From NCBI GenBank assembly GCA_021372395.1, contig JAJFUP010000254.1:1-40019 (forward strand): DNA of 40,019 nt. Reading direction: 5' to 3'. Each line of letters starts with the position of its first letter. Position 1 is the stretch's first letter. The notes under the pieces were generated by a model. It was not told where the DNA came from. It did no database searches and saw only the letters and a list, made by a program, of their open reading frames with translations. This stretch comes from Deltaproteobacteria bacterium. Lineage in GTDB: Bacteria; Desulfobacterota; Desulfomonilia; UBA1062. The translations under genes and the position numbers were made by a program. This document shows positions 22,298 to 31,742 of the stretch, one piece after another.

Positions 22298-24466
22298 ATG
22301 TTATGTTTTGCAAGGATGTTGAAATCATTCATACCGTGGGGGCAAAGTATGGACAGTGATGGTATTCGGGATGCAGTGAATGGGGCGGGCAAGGGACAGA
22401 TCGCAAAACAGCCGAGTTCTTCTTTTTTGGTTCCATTAAAACACGCCGACCTGGGGCAATCGTCACGATCTACGAAAAAGATTCCCCGCAAGGTTTTTAT
22501 CAACGCCCTCAATTACCTCCATTTTACGGGGGGGCAGGCCTTTGTGCGTATGGTCTTCCGGCTGACGGGAGAAGAGTTTCTCCTCAAGGTCCACCCCGGC
22601 CCGTGCATCGAAGATGTCGTGTCTTTATCCCTGATGACGGATACCCCGCTGGATCTCGAGGGCTTTGAACTGAAGAGCCTTGTGGTAGACGACGGCCAGT
22701 CTGTGATGAGCATGCCCGCGGAATCCATTCAACTTTCAGGAAGCACGTTCAGCGCGAAATTGGATGTCAAGGGGAGCATGTACACTGCCAGGAATGCCAG
22801 ACGCTTCCAGAGCCCTCTGGTCGATGCCGCTATCCGGCAGGGATCCGCCCGGATATCGGGCTGTCTTGTGGACTTTACCTCCTCGGGGTTACGCATACGG
22901 TTCAATGAAAATCTCGGCGTCGTGAAGGCTTCACTCAGCCTTGACAAGGAGATTACGGTGAACCTGTGCAATCAAGGCCAGGTGGTCTTCAGCGGAGGCT
23001 GTCTGTACGTCCGGGATGAACCGGGTGATGATTCCATGATTCTCAGGCCCACGAAGAGCCAGCAGGCCCGTTTCAAGGAAAGAAAGCTGCGGAATCCTCG
23101 ACTGTGCCTTGTCCCTACGCCCAAGATCAGCTTTGTCCACCCGTTCAGTTGCCGGAGAGTTTCCTATGAGGTGTCGGATATCACAAACTCGGGGTTCTCC
23201 GTGCAGGAGGCAAGCGACAAAGGCCAGCTCATCCCCGGGATGATAATCCCGGAGCTCACAATACTCTACTCCGGTGGTCTCAAGTTACAGTGCTCCGCAC
23301 AGGTCGTCTACACGCGGAAGCTCAAGAAGAACATGCACAAGCACGGTTTTGCCATATACGATATGGACCTGGTTACCTATAATCAGTTCTTCGACATTTA
23401 CAGCAATGCCATTGACAGGCATGCCAACGTCACCCGCGAAGTGGACATGGATGCACTCTGGGAATTTTTCTTCCAGTCAGGATTCATTTACCCGAAAAAA
23501 TACGAGACTCTCAGTGACTATAAGGACGATTTCAAAAAGACCTACGAGAAACTTTACCGCAACAGTCCGGAGATATTCGCCAACTTCACCTACCAGAGCA
23601 ATGGTAATATATTCGGTCACGTGTCCTGGATCAAGGCTTACAATCGCACCTGGATGATCCACCACCTCGCCGCAAAGCCCATGGGCAGGAAAAGGGTGGG
23701 TTTGTACGTGCTGAATCATGTCATGTACTGCTTCGATGGATTCTGCCGTCTTCCCTCGACCGGCATGGATCACATGATCTTCTATTTCAGGCCGGAGAAC
23801 AAGTTTCCCGACTACTTCTTTGGAGGGTTCTGCAGGGAGCATAAAAATCCCAAGGGGTGCTCCATGGATTGCTTTGCCTACCTGAAATGCGTTCCTTCCC
23901 AACAGCAGGATCCACTGCCGGAAGGCTGGACTGTCGAGGGATGCTCCCAAGAGGATATCGATTCCCTGCGATCCTGGTATGAGCGCAACTCGGGCGGGCT
24001 TATGATCGATGCCTTCTGCCTCGATAAGGGAGGCGCAATGCAGGATTCGGTCTCCGACCTCTACGGCAAATATGGCCTCTTGAGAAAATACAGGGCATTC
24101 GCGTTGAAACACAATGGCATGGCCAAGGCCTACCTGATCGCCGACGAATCGGACATGGGGGTCAACCTGTCGGAGTTCCTCAACAGCATCAAGATCATAG
24201 TGACCGGCAACGACCTGCCATGGAGCGTTCTCCACGCCACGCTCGGAAGGTTCGTGGATGTATACGGGGACAAGGTGATTCCTCTGCTGGTCTATCCCTA
24301 TACGTACCTGGAGGAACAGGGAGTCACCTATAATAACAAATATAATCTCTGGGTGTTGAGTGCCCAGTCAGGGGATGACTACACCGAGAGCCTGAAACGC
24401 ATGGCCAAGTTTCGTCTGGGAAAATTTTTCATACACTATCTCCGCACGAAACTCGGATGGAAGTAA
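22298..24466 (+). CDS. Tandem PilZ-domain protein with a large acyltransferase-like C-terminal region
   Basis: A 722-residue cytoplasmic protein. Two PilZ-like blocks are seen: RNARR (about 165-169) with DFTSSGLRIRF (192-202), and ERKLRNPR (261-268) with DITNSGFSV (294-302). Both keep the arginines and the D-x-T/S-x-x-G pattern, with Thr in place of Ser, that binds cyclic di-GMP. An N-terminal domain (about 60-160) precedes them. The C-terminal half (about 385-722) lacks a recognised name; GHVSWIKAYNRTWMIHHLAAKP looks like an acetyltransferase-fold strand. It is probably a cyclic-di-GMP-controlled effector; that is inference. Start codons at 22316 and 22349 are also possible. Confidence 0.6.
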   Translation: MLCFARMLKSFIPWGQSMDSDGIRDAVNGAGKGQIAKQPSSSFLVPLKHADLGQSSRSTKKIPRKVFINALNYLHFTGGQAFVRMVFRLTGEEFLLKVHPGPCIEDVVSLSLMTDTPLDLEGFELKSLVVDDGQSVMSMPAESIQLSGSTFSAKLDVKGSMYTARNARRFQSPLVDAAIRQGSARISGCLVDFTSSGLRIRFNENLGVVKASLSLDKEITVNLCNQGQVVFSGGCLYVRDEPGDDSMILRPTKSQQARFKERKLRNPRLCLVPTPKISFVHPFSCRRVSYEVSDITNSGFSVQEASDKGQLIPGMIIPELTILYSGGLKLQCSAQVVYTRKLKKNMHKHGFAIYDMDLVTYNQFFDIYSNAIDRHANVTREVDMDALWEFFFQSGFIYPKKYETLSDYKDDFKKTYEKLYRNSPEIFANFTYQSNGNIFGHVSWIKAYNRTWMIHHLAAKPMGRKRVGLYVLNHVMYCFDGFCRLPSTGMDHMIFYFRPENKFPDYFFGGFCREHKNPKGCSMDCFAYLKCVPSQQQDPLPEGWTVEGCSQEDIDSLRSWYERNSGGLMIDAFCLDKGGAMQDSVSDLYGKYGLLRKYRAFALKHNGMAKAYLIADESDMGVNLSEFLNSIKIIVTGNDLPWSVLHATLGRFVDVYGDKVIPLLVYPYTYLEEQGVTYNNKYNLWVLSAQSGDDYTESLKRMAKFRLGKFFIHYLRTKLGWK

Positions 24467-24667
24467 ACCCTCTTCGCTGAACCCTCGGTCCAGCACGCAG
24501 CATCCAATTTGTTCGGAAAGGGTGCACGAGCAATTCATGATTTTCTCTGGATTTGCCGATCCTTCTGTGGGAGTAAGGAACCTGGCCAGGGTAAGCAGGT
24601 ATTCTAGGAAACATATTTGTGGAGAGGCTGGAGCAGCCTTGGAAATTGCTGTTGCTTCTTCAGAGTG

Positions 24668-27577
24668 ATGCCGGATCGACGTATGATGGACCCAGAGAAA
24701 CAAGAGCCACACCTGTACAATATCCGGATAATGAGAACCTATCTGGAGTACCTCCGCAAGAATTACCCCGATGTAGACATACATGCCATCCTAGAATACT
24801 CCGGATTGACGAGATCCGAGCTGGATGATGATGGCTACTGGTTTACCCAGGAGCAGGGCGATCGTTTTCATACGATCATGGACCGCCTGACACACAACTC
24901 GAACATCGCCAGAGAGGTGGGCAGATACAATACGATTTCCGCGTCATACGGGACCGTACGGCAGTACCTGTTCGGGTTCATCGAACCATCACTCGCCTAT
25001 GAGCTCCTGGGGAAGATCGGCTCGAAGCTCACGAGGGGCACGAAGATCACCATCAACAAGATCTCATCGAACAGGGTGGAGGCGATCTTCGATTTGAATC
25101 CGGGGGTACAGGAGAAACCATACTCCTGCCTGAACAGGCTCGGAACGATGGAAGCCACGGCCATGCCTTTTATAGGCGAGTTTGCCACGGTTGAGCACAC
25201 CGAGTGCATACACAAGGGGGCCAGCTGCTGCAGATATTTCATCTCATGGAATGAACCGGTTTCTCTCAAACTCAAGCGGTTGAGAAACTATCTCCTGATA
25301 TTGTCCGTCCTTGTGACAGTATTCACTTCATTTTTTCTTTCCGTTACGCATACGGCGGATGTCGGACTCTCCCTGCTGGCGCTCATCCTCGGTTTCTCAG
25401 CCTATATCGGGCTCAAGGAAAAGCAGAATCTCAGACGGCAGATCGAACATCAGAGCCTGGTCGCAGAACAGCTCATGGCTGAATCGAACCGGAGGTACAG
25501 CGATGCCGAACTCATCCAGGAGCTCGGACAAGCCATTTCGAGCGTACTGAACTCCGACGAACTGCTCGAGACAGTAATGTCTACCCTGAACAAGTATCTC
25601 GAGTATGACAGGGGGATGATCCTTCTCGCAAACACGACCAAGACGCGGCTGATCTACAAGGCGGGTTACGGGTATACCCCTGAACAGGAAAATTTCTTGA
25701 GGGATGTGCAGTTTCACCTCGACAAACCCGACTCCAAAGGCCCGTTTGTGGTCGCCTTCAAAGATCAGAAGCCCTATCTCATCGATGATATCGCCGACGT
25801 CATGGATTTCCTTTCACCGAGAACGAAAGGGGTCGTTGAAATCTCGGGTGCCCGATCATTCATCTGCGTGCCCATCGTGTATGAGAACGAGTCGTTCGGG
25901 GTGCTCTCTCTGGACAATACAAAATCCCCGGGGCCGCCGAAACAGAGCGACCTCAATCTTCTCCTGGGAATAGCGCCCCAGATTGCAATAAGCATAAACA
26001 ACATTCGGACATTCGAGAAGATGCAGGCGAGCGAGGAGAAGTACCGGGAGCTCGTGGAGAGCGCCAACAGCATTATTTTGAGGATCGACATGCAGGGGCG
26101 CATCACCTTTGCAAACCTGTATGCCCAGGATTTCTACGGGTACGCTGAAGAGGTAATGCTCGGGAAGAACATCTTCGGTTTCCTGGTGCCGGAGAAGGAT
26201 TTCAGGGGCAGGGACCTCTCTTCCCAGGTGAAAGATTTTCTCCGGGATCCCGAGATCAAAGGCGCAAGGGAAACCGAAAATATCCTGAAAAGCGGTGAAC
26301 GGGTCTGGGTGAGCTGGAGCAACAAGATAATCCATGACCCGGACGGCGTGCTTACCGAGGTCCTCTGTGTCGGAAACGACATCACGGCACGCAAGAAGGC
26401 GGAGCAGGAGAAGAAGCAGCTCGAGACCCAGCTCATCAGGGCCCAGAAGATGGAAGCCATCGGGGCGCTGGCCGGAGGTGTCGCCCATGACCTGAACAAC
26501 ATCCTGAGCGGGATCACGAGTTACCCCGAGCTTCTCCTCATGGAAATACCTGAAGGAAGCCCCATGAGAAAGGCGATTCTCACCATCAAGAAGTCAGGCG
26601 ACAAGGCTGCTGCCATCGTTCAGGACCTCCTCACCCTGGCGCGCAGGGGCGTGAACATCTCGAACGTAGTGGACCCGAACACCATCGTAAAGGACTACAT
26701 CGAGAGCCCCGAATTCAGAAAGCTCAAGGAATATCATCCCCATGTCGAGTTCGTGATGAACCTGGACGAGAATTTGAAGTGCATACTGGGGTCCGAGATA
26801 CACCTCGGCAAGACCGTGATGAACCTCATCTCCAATGCGGCAGAGGCAATGTCCACGGATGGTACGGTGACGGTGAGCACCGATAACCGCTATCTCGAGA
26901 AACCGCTGAAGGGCTATGACACGGTGGACGAAGGCGAGTATGCGGTGCTGTCGATTTCGGACACAGGCGTCGGGATATCCCCGGAAGACCTGAAGAGGAT
27001 CTTCGAACCGTTCTTCTCCAAGAAGGTCATGGGCAGGAGCGGCACCGGCCTCGGCATGACGGTCGTGTGGTCCACGGTCAAGGATCACAACGGTTACATA
27101 GACGTGGAGAGCGTGGAGGGGAAGGGTTCCCGCTTCGACCTGTACTTCCCGGTCACCAACCGCCTTGCAAAGGGAAAAGACTTGCATGGACCCATCCAGG
27201 CGTATTCGGGGACCGAGCGTGTCCTGGTGGTGGATGACGCCGAGGAGCAGCGAGATATCACGAGAAACCTGTTGAAGAAGCTCGGCTACGTGGTGGAGGT
27301 CGCCGGCAGCGGCGAGGATGCCCTGGCATACCTCTCGGACCACAAAGCAGACCTCGTCATCCTGGACATGATCATGGACCCGGGCATGGACGGTCTGGGC
27401 ACCTACCGGGAGATCCTCGAGATAAGGCCTGGCCAGAAGGCGATCATTGTGAGCGGCTTTTCCGAATCGGACAGGGTACGGGAGGCGCTCAGGCTCGGAG
27501 CCGGGGCATACATACGGAAACCCTATGCACTGACCGATCTTGCAAGGGCAGTGAGGACCGAGCTCGACAGGAGCTGA
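24668..27577 (+). CDS. Hybrid sensor histidine kinase (N-terminal sensor, 2 TM, GAF, PAS, HisKA, HATPase, REC)
   Basis: A 969-residue inner-membrane kinase. Residues 1-200 form a soluble domain whose start resembles AraC-type ligand-binding N-termini and whose end, HTECIHKGASCCRYFISW, resembles V4R domains. Two membrane segments follow (about 210-252), then a coiled coil, GAF (about 290-450), PAS (about 460-585), HisKA with His607 in GGVAHDLNNIL, ATPase boxes (NLISNAAEAM, DTGVGISPEDL, GTGLGMTVVW) and a C-terminal receiver with Asp900 in LVILDMIMD. An upstream TTG start (24617) would add 17 residues. The signal and final target are unknown; a partner regulator is not adjacent. Confidence 0.8.
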   Translation: MPDRRMMDPEKQEPHLYNIRIMRTYLEYLRKNYPDVDIHAILEYSGLTRSELDDDGYWFTQEQGDRFHTIMDRLTHNSNIAREVGRYNTISASYGTVRQYLFGFIEPSLAYELLGKIGSKLTRGTKITINKISSNRVEAIFDLNPGVQEKPYSCLNRLGTMEATAMPFIGEFATVEHTECIHKGASCCRYFISWNEPVSLKLKRLRNYLLILSVLVTVFTSFFLSVTHTADVGLSLLALILGFSAYIGLKEKQNLRRQIEHQSLVAEQLMAESNRRYSDAELIQELGQAISSVLNSDELLETVMSTLNKYLEYDRGMILLANTTKTRLIYKAGYGYTPEQENFLRDVQFHLDKPDSKGPFVVAFKDQKPYLIDDIADVMDFLSPRTKGVVEISGARSFICVPIVYENESFGVLSLDNTKSPGPPKQSDLNLLLGIAPQIAISINNIRTFEKMQASEEKYRELVESANSIILRIDMQGRITFANLYAQDFYGYAEEVMLGKNIFGFLVPEKDFRGRDLSSQVKDFLRDPEIKGARETENILKSGERVWVSWSNKIIHDPDGVLTEVLCVGNDITARKKAEQEKKQLETQLIRAQKMEAIGALAGGVAHDLNNILSGITSYPELLLMEIPEGSPMRKAILTIKKSGDKAAAIVQDLLTLARRGVNISNVVDPNTIVKDYIESPEFRKLKEYHPHVEFVMNLDENLKCILGSEIHLGKTVMNLISNAAEAMSTDGTVTVSTDNRYLEKPLKGYDTVDEGEYAVLSISDTGVGISPEDLKRIFEPFFSKKVMGRSGTGLGMTVVWSTVKDHNGYIDVESVEGKGSRFDLYFPVTNRLAKGKDLHGPIQAYSGTERVLVVDDAEEQRDITRNLLKKLGYVVEVAGSGEDALAYLSDHKADLVILDMIMDPGMDGLGTYREILEIRPGQKAIIVSGFSESDRVREALRLGAGAYIRKPYALTDLARAVRTELDRS

Positions 27578-27698
27578 TGCTCCACGCTTTCCCGCAGTTC
27601 CCCTGAAGGGTAGACCCGTGGTACAAGCACGCTTGTGAGACATAGATGTCTATCGTGGTGTTCCAGGATAGAGGGGGCGTCACGAGGGGAAGTACTTC

Positions 27699-28319
27699 AT
27701 GGAACCATTCAAAATTAAAGCGGTACTGTTCGATTTCGGTGGCGTGCTGGCCGACGAGGGATTCAGGAAAGGTCTCGTGCACATCGCACAGGTCAACGGG
27801 CTCGACCCTGATGAATTCTTCGAGGTCACCAGGGAGCTGATCTACTCGACCGGGTACATCAACGGTCTCTGCCCGGAGGCGCTCTTCTGGGACCGGCTCC
27901 GCATGAGCACCGGGATTCGCGGTACCGATGAAGGCTTCAGGGAGATCATCCTCGAGCGCTTCCTCATCCGGGACTGGATGATGGATCTCGTGAGAAGACT
28001 GAAACAAAACTCCCTGCGGGTAGCCATTCTGAGCGATCAGACCAACTGGCTGGACGAGCTCGACCAACGGTTGTGTTTCTCGGGTCTGTTCGAGCAGGTG
28101 TTCAACAGTTATCACCTGGGGAAGAGCAAGGCTGACCCGAGTCTGTTCGCAACAGTCCTTTCGCTCATGGGGCTGAAACCCGGTGAGGCCCTCTTCGTGG
28201 ACGATACCCCGGGGAACATCGAAAGGGCCCAGGGCGCAGGCCTGGCAACGATCCTTTTCTCGGGCAGGCAGCAGTTCCTTTGCGAGTTGGAGCGGTTCTG
28301 TCCGGGGGTCGCCCTTTAA
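27699..28319 (+). CDS. HAD-family hydrolase (YihX-like phosphatase)
   Basis: A 206-residue cytoplasmic HAD-IA hydrolase. Motif I is VLFDFGGVLADEGF with the nucleophile Asp; the usual second Asp is Gly, as in YihX and related enzymes. Motif II is AILSDQTNW, motif III has Lys in LGKSKADPSLF, and motif IV is LFVDDTPGNIERAQ. The helical cap lies between motifs I and II. A GAGGGG ribosome-binding site precedes the ATG. The substrate is probably a small phosphorylated sugar or nucleotide, but is not determined. It converges with the response-regulator gene with only 3 bases between stops and no terminator in between. Confidence 0.85.
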   Translation: MEPFKIKAVLFDFGGVLADEGFRKGLVHIAQVNGLDPDEFFEVTRELIYSTGYINGLCPEALFWDRLRMSTGIRGTDEGFREIILERFLIRDWMMDLVRRLKQNSLRVAILSDQTNWLDELDQRLCFSGLFEQVFNSYHLGKSKADPSLFATVLSLMGLKPGEALFVDDTPGNIERAQGAGLATILFSGRQQFLCELERFCPGVAL

Positions 28320-28322
28320 GGG

Positions 28323-29690
28323 CTAAGGAACGTCGTACCTCTTCAGCTTCTTGTGAAGGGTGGCCCGGGTGATACCCAGTTTGCGGGCTGCCTCGCTCTT
28401 GTTTCCCCGGACAGACTCCAGGGTCTTGAGGATGGTCTCCTTCTCGATCTCATCGAGGCTGAAACCCGTGGCAACCCCGCCCGCCGGGGGAGCATACCCC
28501 AGGTCCTGCCGGATGAGGGGGAGGTCATCCTCGGTCAGGTAGGCGGAGCGGGAGAGCACCACCGCGCTCTCTATGGTGTTCATGATCTCTCTGACGTTTC
28601 CCGGCCAGTGGTGTTTGATGAGCCTGTCCATGGCCTGGGGGGTGAACCCCTTCAGCGGCTTCTCATTCTTCTCGGCGAATCTTTTCAGGAAGTGCTCCGC
28701 CAGGAGAGGTATGTCCTCTCTGCGGTCGCGCAGCGGGGGCACGGTGAGCGTGATGACGTTGAGACGGTAAAAGAGGTCTTCCCTGAACCTGTTTTCTCTG
28801 ACCAGATGGGCGAGGTCCTTGTTCGTCGCAGCGATGATCCTCACGTCCACGGAAATCACTTCCTCGCCGCCGACTCTTGTGAAGTCGCGCTCCTGGAGGA
28901 CCCGCAGCAACTTTGCCTGCATTGCGAGCGACATCTCGCTCACCTCATCGAGGAAGAGGCTCCCGAGGTGGGCCTGTTTGAATCGGCCCTCCCTTCGTCT
29001 CAGGGCTCCGGTGAAGGAACCTTTCTCATGGCCGAACAGCTCGCTTTCGAGCAACCCCTCGGAGATGGCCGCACAGTTCATCTTGATGAAGGGGTGATCC
29101 TTCCGGGGAGAGTTGAAATGGATGGCCCCGGCCACCATCTCCTTGCCGGTTCCCGATTCACCGGCAATAAGCACGGTGGCGTCTGAGGACGCGGCCCTGG
29201 CGGTCGTTTCGAGAAGCCGGACCATGGCAGGGCTCCTGCCGATGATGTTTCTGCTGTCGAACCGCTCGCCGATGAGTTCCCTCAGGAGGCGGTTCTCCTC
29301 CTTCAGCATGCTGTGATCCATGGCCTGCTCGATCTTCAGCCGCAGCTCGTCGAAGTCCAGCGGTTTTGTCAGGTATTCATAGGCCCCCTTTTTCATGGCC
29401 TGGATGGCGGTCTCGATGGAGGAGTAGGCGGTCATGATGATCACGGGGATGGAGGGGTTGATTTCCTTTACTGCTTCCAGGGCCGTCAGCCCCGACACCT
29501 TCACCATGCGCATGTCCATGAGGATGAGGTCGAAGGGCCTTTCCCGGGTGAGCACGATGGCCGCCGACCCGTCGTCGGCCTCGCTCACCGCGTATCCCCA
29601 GCCGGTAAGAAGCGTCTTGAGCATGGTCCGGTGGCCCATGTCGTCATCCACCACCATGATGTTTCTCTTCGGGTTCGTCCCCACGATCAC
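28323..29690 (-). CDS. Sigma-54-dependent response regulator, ZraR/NtrC type
   Basis: A 455-residue cytoplasmic activator: receiver domain with Asp59 in LILMDMRM and Lys109, an AAA+ domain with Walker A GESGTGKE (177-184), Walker B LFLDEV (245-250), and a Fis-type HTH at the C-terminus (NKSEAARKLGITRATLHKKL). The sigma-54 contact loop reads GSFTGA (224-229) rather than GAFTGA. It overlaps the sensor kinase gene by 4 bases. Its target is inferred to be the divergent ZraP-like gene at 31743, which has a GG-N10-GC sigma-54 promoter. Zinc or envelope stress as the inducer is inference from the E. coli Zra system. Confidence 0.92.
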   Translation of the reverse strand: MIVGTNPKRNIMVVDDDMGHRTMLKTLLTGWGYAVSEADDGSAAIVLTRERPFDLILMDMRMVKVSGLTALEAVKEINPSIPVIIMTAYSSIETAIQAMKKGAYEYLTKPLDFDELRLKIEQAMDHSMLKEENRLLRELIGERFDSRNIIGRSPAMVRLLETTARAASSDATVLIAGESGTGKEMVAGAIHFNSPRKDHPFIKMNCAAISEGLLESELFGHEKGSFTGALRRREGRFKQAHLGSLFLDEVSEMSLAMQAKLLRVLQERDFTRVGGEEVISVDVRIIAATNKDLAHLVRENRFREDLFYRLNVITLTVPPLRDRREDIPLLAEHFLKRFAEKNEKPLKGFTPQAMDRLIKHHWPGNVREIMNTIESAVVLSRSAYLTEDDLPLIRQDLGYAPPAGGVATGFSLDEIEKETILKTLESVRGNKSEAARKLGITRATLHKKLKRYDVP

Positions 29691-31486
29691 GCACCTCCGT
29701 ACGGAAGCATGACGGATACCGTTGTGCCTTCTCCTGTCCTGCTTTCGATCTTGATCTCGCCGTCGTGGGCCTCGATGATCTTGTGGACGAGGGCAAGCCC
29801 GAGCCCGGTTCCGGACTGCTTCGTGGTGAAGTAGGGGTCGAAGACGTGCAGCAAGTCTTCCTCCGAGATGCCCTGGCCGGTATCACCGACACCGATGATG
29901 AAACGGGAGCGCACCTCGTCCTTTTGGAGAGAGACAGACAGCGTGCCCCCTCCATCCATGGCTTCGACGGCATTCAGAAAGACATTGAGCATCACCTGTC
30001 CTATCTTGTCCGGGTCGATGGAGGCGATGCAGGGATCATCGCTCATCATTCCCTGATCGATCACGATGCCCTTTTCCTGAGCCTGCTTCTCGATCATCCC
30101 GAGCGAATGGTTCACGAGTTCCAGGACGGAGCTTGGACTTCTCCTGAGGTCCATGGGGCGGGAGAAGTCCAGGAGCTGGCCGATGACCCTGTTGAGCCGT
30201 TCCACCTCACCGATCATGATGTCGGCGATCTTTTGGTCGTCGGGGATGTCCCGGTAGCGTTCCTTGAAGTAGGTGGCGAAACCCTTGATGGAGCTTAACG
30301 GGTTCCTGATCTCGTGAGCCACGCCAGCGGCAAGGCTTCCGATGGAGGCGAGCCGCTCTTTTCGCTCCACCTCCCTCTTGAGGTGCTCGATCTCGGTGAT
30401 GTCGCGCAGAAGAACGATGTGGCCGAGGAACGTGTCGTTCTCATCCCTGAGGATGCTGGCGCTCGCCTCGAAGATCATGGTCTTGTCCCTCGAGGCGATG
30501 GGCAGGTCACGGCTCGAAACCTCGTCCGGGTTTTTCAGGTCATCTATGAGTCCGGTGATCTGCTGCGGCAGGACATCGGAGGCCTTCTTCCCCATGACGT
30601 CGCGCAGCGAAAGCGTCAAAAGCTTTTCCGACACATCGTTGAGGGCTGCGAGGCGGCCTTCCTCGCCGATGAAGATCAGGCCGATGGGCATGTTCTGCAC
30701 CAGGGTGTCCGAGAAGGCCTTGATCCGGGAAAGGGAGGTCTTGGCGGATCGGTAGTTCTGGGCGATCATGATGGAACCGATGCCGAGGACGCCGTACATG
30801 AGCAGGATCACGGCAAGGATGAGCTTCTGCTTGATGTTTTCCCGGATGAGCTGTTCGACCGGCTCCATGTTGAGCCCCACGAATATCGTCTGGACTGGGG
30901 GTTTCACCCTGTAGGGAACCATGTGGGGCAGGAACCAGTCCTGGTTGTCCCGGCGGAAGTGACGCGGTCTGAAGACGATCACCTTTCCCCAGGCCGGATT
31001 GAACCTCCGGTACACCTCGAAAACCGGCTTCTTGTCGGGACCCTCCAGGATTCTCCATTGCACGGTGTCCCCGAGCTTTTCCCTGTCGAGATCTATGCCG
31101 TGCTCCTTCCCGATATTGTCAGGCTGATTGTGGGCCACAATCTTCCCGTTCCTGTCCGTAATGAGGATGTAGAGGATATCCGGCTGCTCTGCGGTTTCCA
31201 TGATGAGTCGCTGTACCCGGGCACCGCTCCAGTCCATGCCCATCATCCCGGTCCTGGTGCCTGCCTCGAAGGCGCGGATGAGCGCGTCGCCTTTCTGACT
31301 GAGCATGAGGGTCATGTTCTTCCTCTGGGTCTTGATGCTCTCCGTGGTCATGAAGATGAAGATGGGGACCATTACGAGGAGAGAACCCATGATCACCCAG
31401 GGAGATATCCTGGCCCAGCCCGCGCGCGGTTGAGTAGTGTTGTCCTTAGTCATAAAATTTCCCGGGGAATATGTTTCAACTCCCAT
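29687..31486 (-). CDS. Sensor histidine kinase, ZraS-like
   Basis: A 599-residue inner-membrane kinase. Membrane helix 1 is at about 28-47, followed by a periplasmic sensor domain (about 50-220) with ILYILITDRNGKIVAHN, a typical dCACHE/PDC-like strand pair. Helix 2 is at about 221-242, then PAS (about 258-370), HisKA with His391 in AAGVAHEIRNPLSS and ATPase boxes QVMLNVFLNAVEAM, GDTGQGISEEDL and TGLGLALVHKII. GGGAGGAG lies 6 bases before the ATG. It is co-transcribed with the ZraR-type regulator, with a 4-base overlap. The gene order matches zraSR opposite zraP. Confidence 0.9.
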   Translation of the reverse strand: MGVETYSPGNFMTKDNTTQPRAGWARISPWVIMGSLLVMVPIFIFMTTESIKTQRKNMTLMLSQKGDALIRAFEAGTRTGMMGMDWSGARVQRLIMETAEQPDILYILITDRNGKIVAHNQPDNIGKEHGIDLDREKLGDTVQWRILEGPDKKPVFEVYRRFNPAWGKVIVFRPRHFRRDNQDWFLPHMVPYRVKPPVQTIFVGLNMEPVEQLIRENIKQKLILAVILLMYGVLGIGSIMIAQNYRSAKTSLSRIKAFSDTLVQNMPIGLIFIGEEGRLAALNDVSEKLLTLSLRDVMGKKASDVLPQQITGLIDDLKNPDEVSSRDLPIASRDKTMIFEASASILRDENDTFLGHIVLLRDITEIEHLKREVERKERLASIGSLAAGVAHEIRNPLSSIKGFATYFKERYRDIPDDQKIADIMIGEVERLNRVIGQLLDFSRPMDLRRSPSSVLELVNHSLGMIEKQAQEKGIVIDQGMMSDDPCIASIDPDKIGQVMLNVFLNAVEAMDGGGTLSVSLQKDEVRSRFIIGVGDTGQGISEEDLLHVFDPYFTTKQSGTGLGLALVHKIIEAHDGEIKIESRTGEGTTVSVMLPYGGA

Positions 31487-31541
31487 GCCAACTCCTCCCG
31501 GCCAGGACTGTCCTCATGGTCACGGCTATTGCCACCCATGC

Positions 31542-31566
31542 CAGGTGTATATCTTTTATACACCTG
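31542..31566. promoter_or_regulatory. 25-bp palindrome in the zraP-zraS intergenic region
   Basis: CAGGTGTATA and TATACACCTG are perfect inverted 10-base arms around TCTTT. It lies about 125-150 bases upstream of the sigma-54 promoter at 31691, the position expected for an NtrC-family enhancer site, and between the two divergent genes. Confidence 0.6.
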
Positions 31567-31669
31567 TATCGTTCATCTGTATACTTCCTATGCATATCAG
31601 GGGTGTCTCCGGATGAACCTCCGACCGGAATCGGTGGGATAGTGTAATAAAATAAAAAGAAAACAGGAT

Positions 31670-31681
31670 GATACATGTATC
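31670..31681. promoter_or_regulatory. 12-bp palindrome next to the sigma-54 promoter
   Basis: GATACATGTATC is perfectly self-complementary and lies 10 bases before the -24 element. It may be a second, shorter regulator site or merely a DNA palindrome. Confidence 0.3.
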
Positions 31682-31690
31682 TGTGTGTCC

Positions 31691-31707
31691 TTGGCACGCC
31701 TGTTGCT
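31691..31707 (+). promoter_or_regulatory. Sigma-54 promoter of the ZraP-like gene
   Basis: TTGGCACGCCTGTTGCT matches the -24/-12 consensus: GG at 31693-31694 and GC at 31705-31706 separated by 10 bases, with TGGCACG and TTGC intact. It lies 36 bases before the start codon of the ZraP-like gene and faces away from the zraSR-like operon. The exact -24/-12 numbering is approximate. Confidence 0.8.
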
Positions 31708-31742
31708 CAAGAGGGGGAAACAGTGAAAAAGGGAGACCGACC

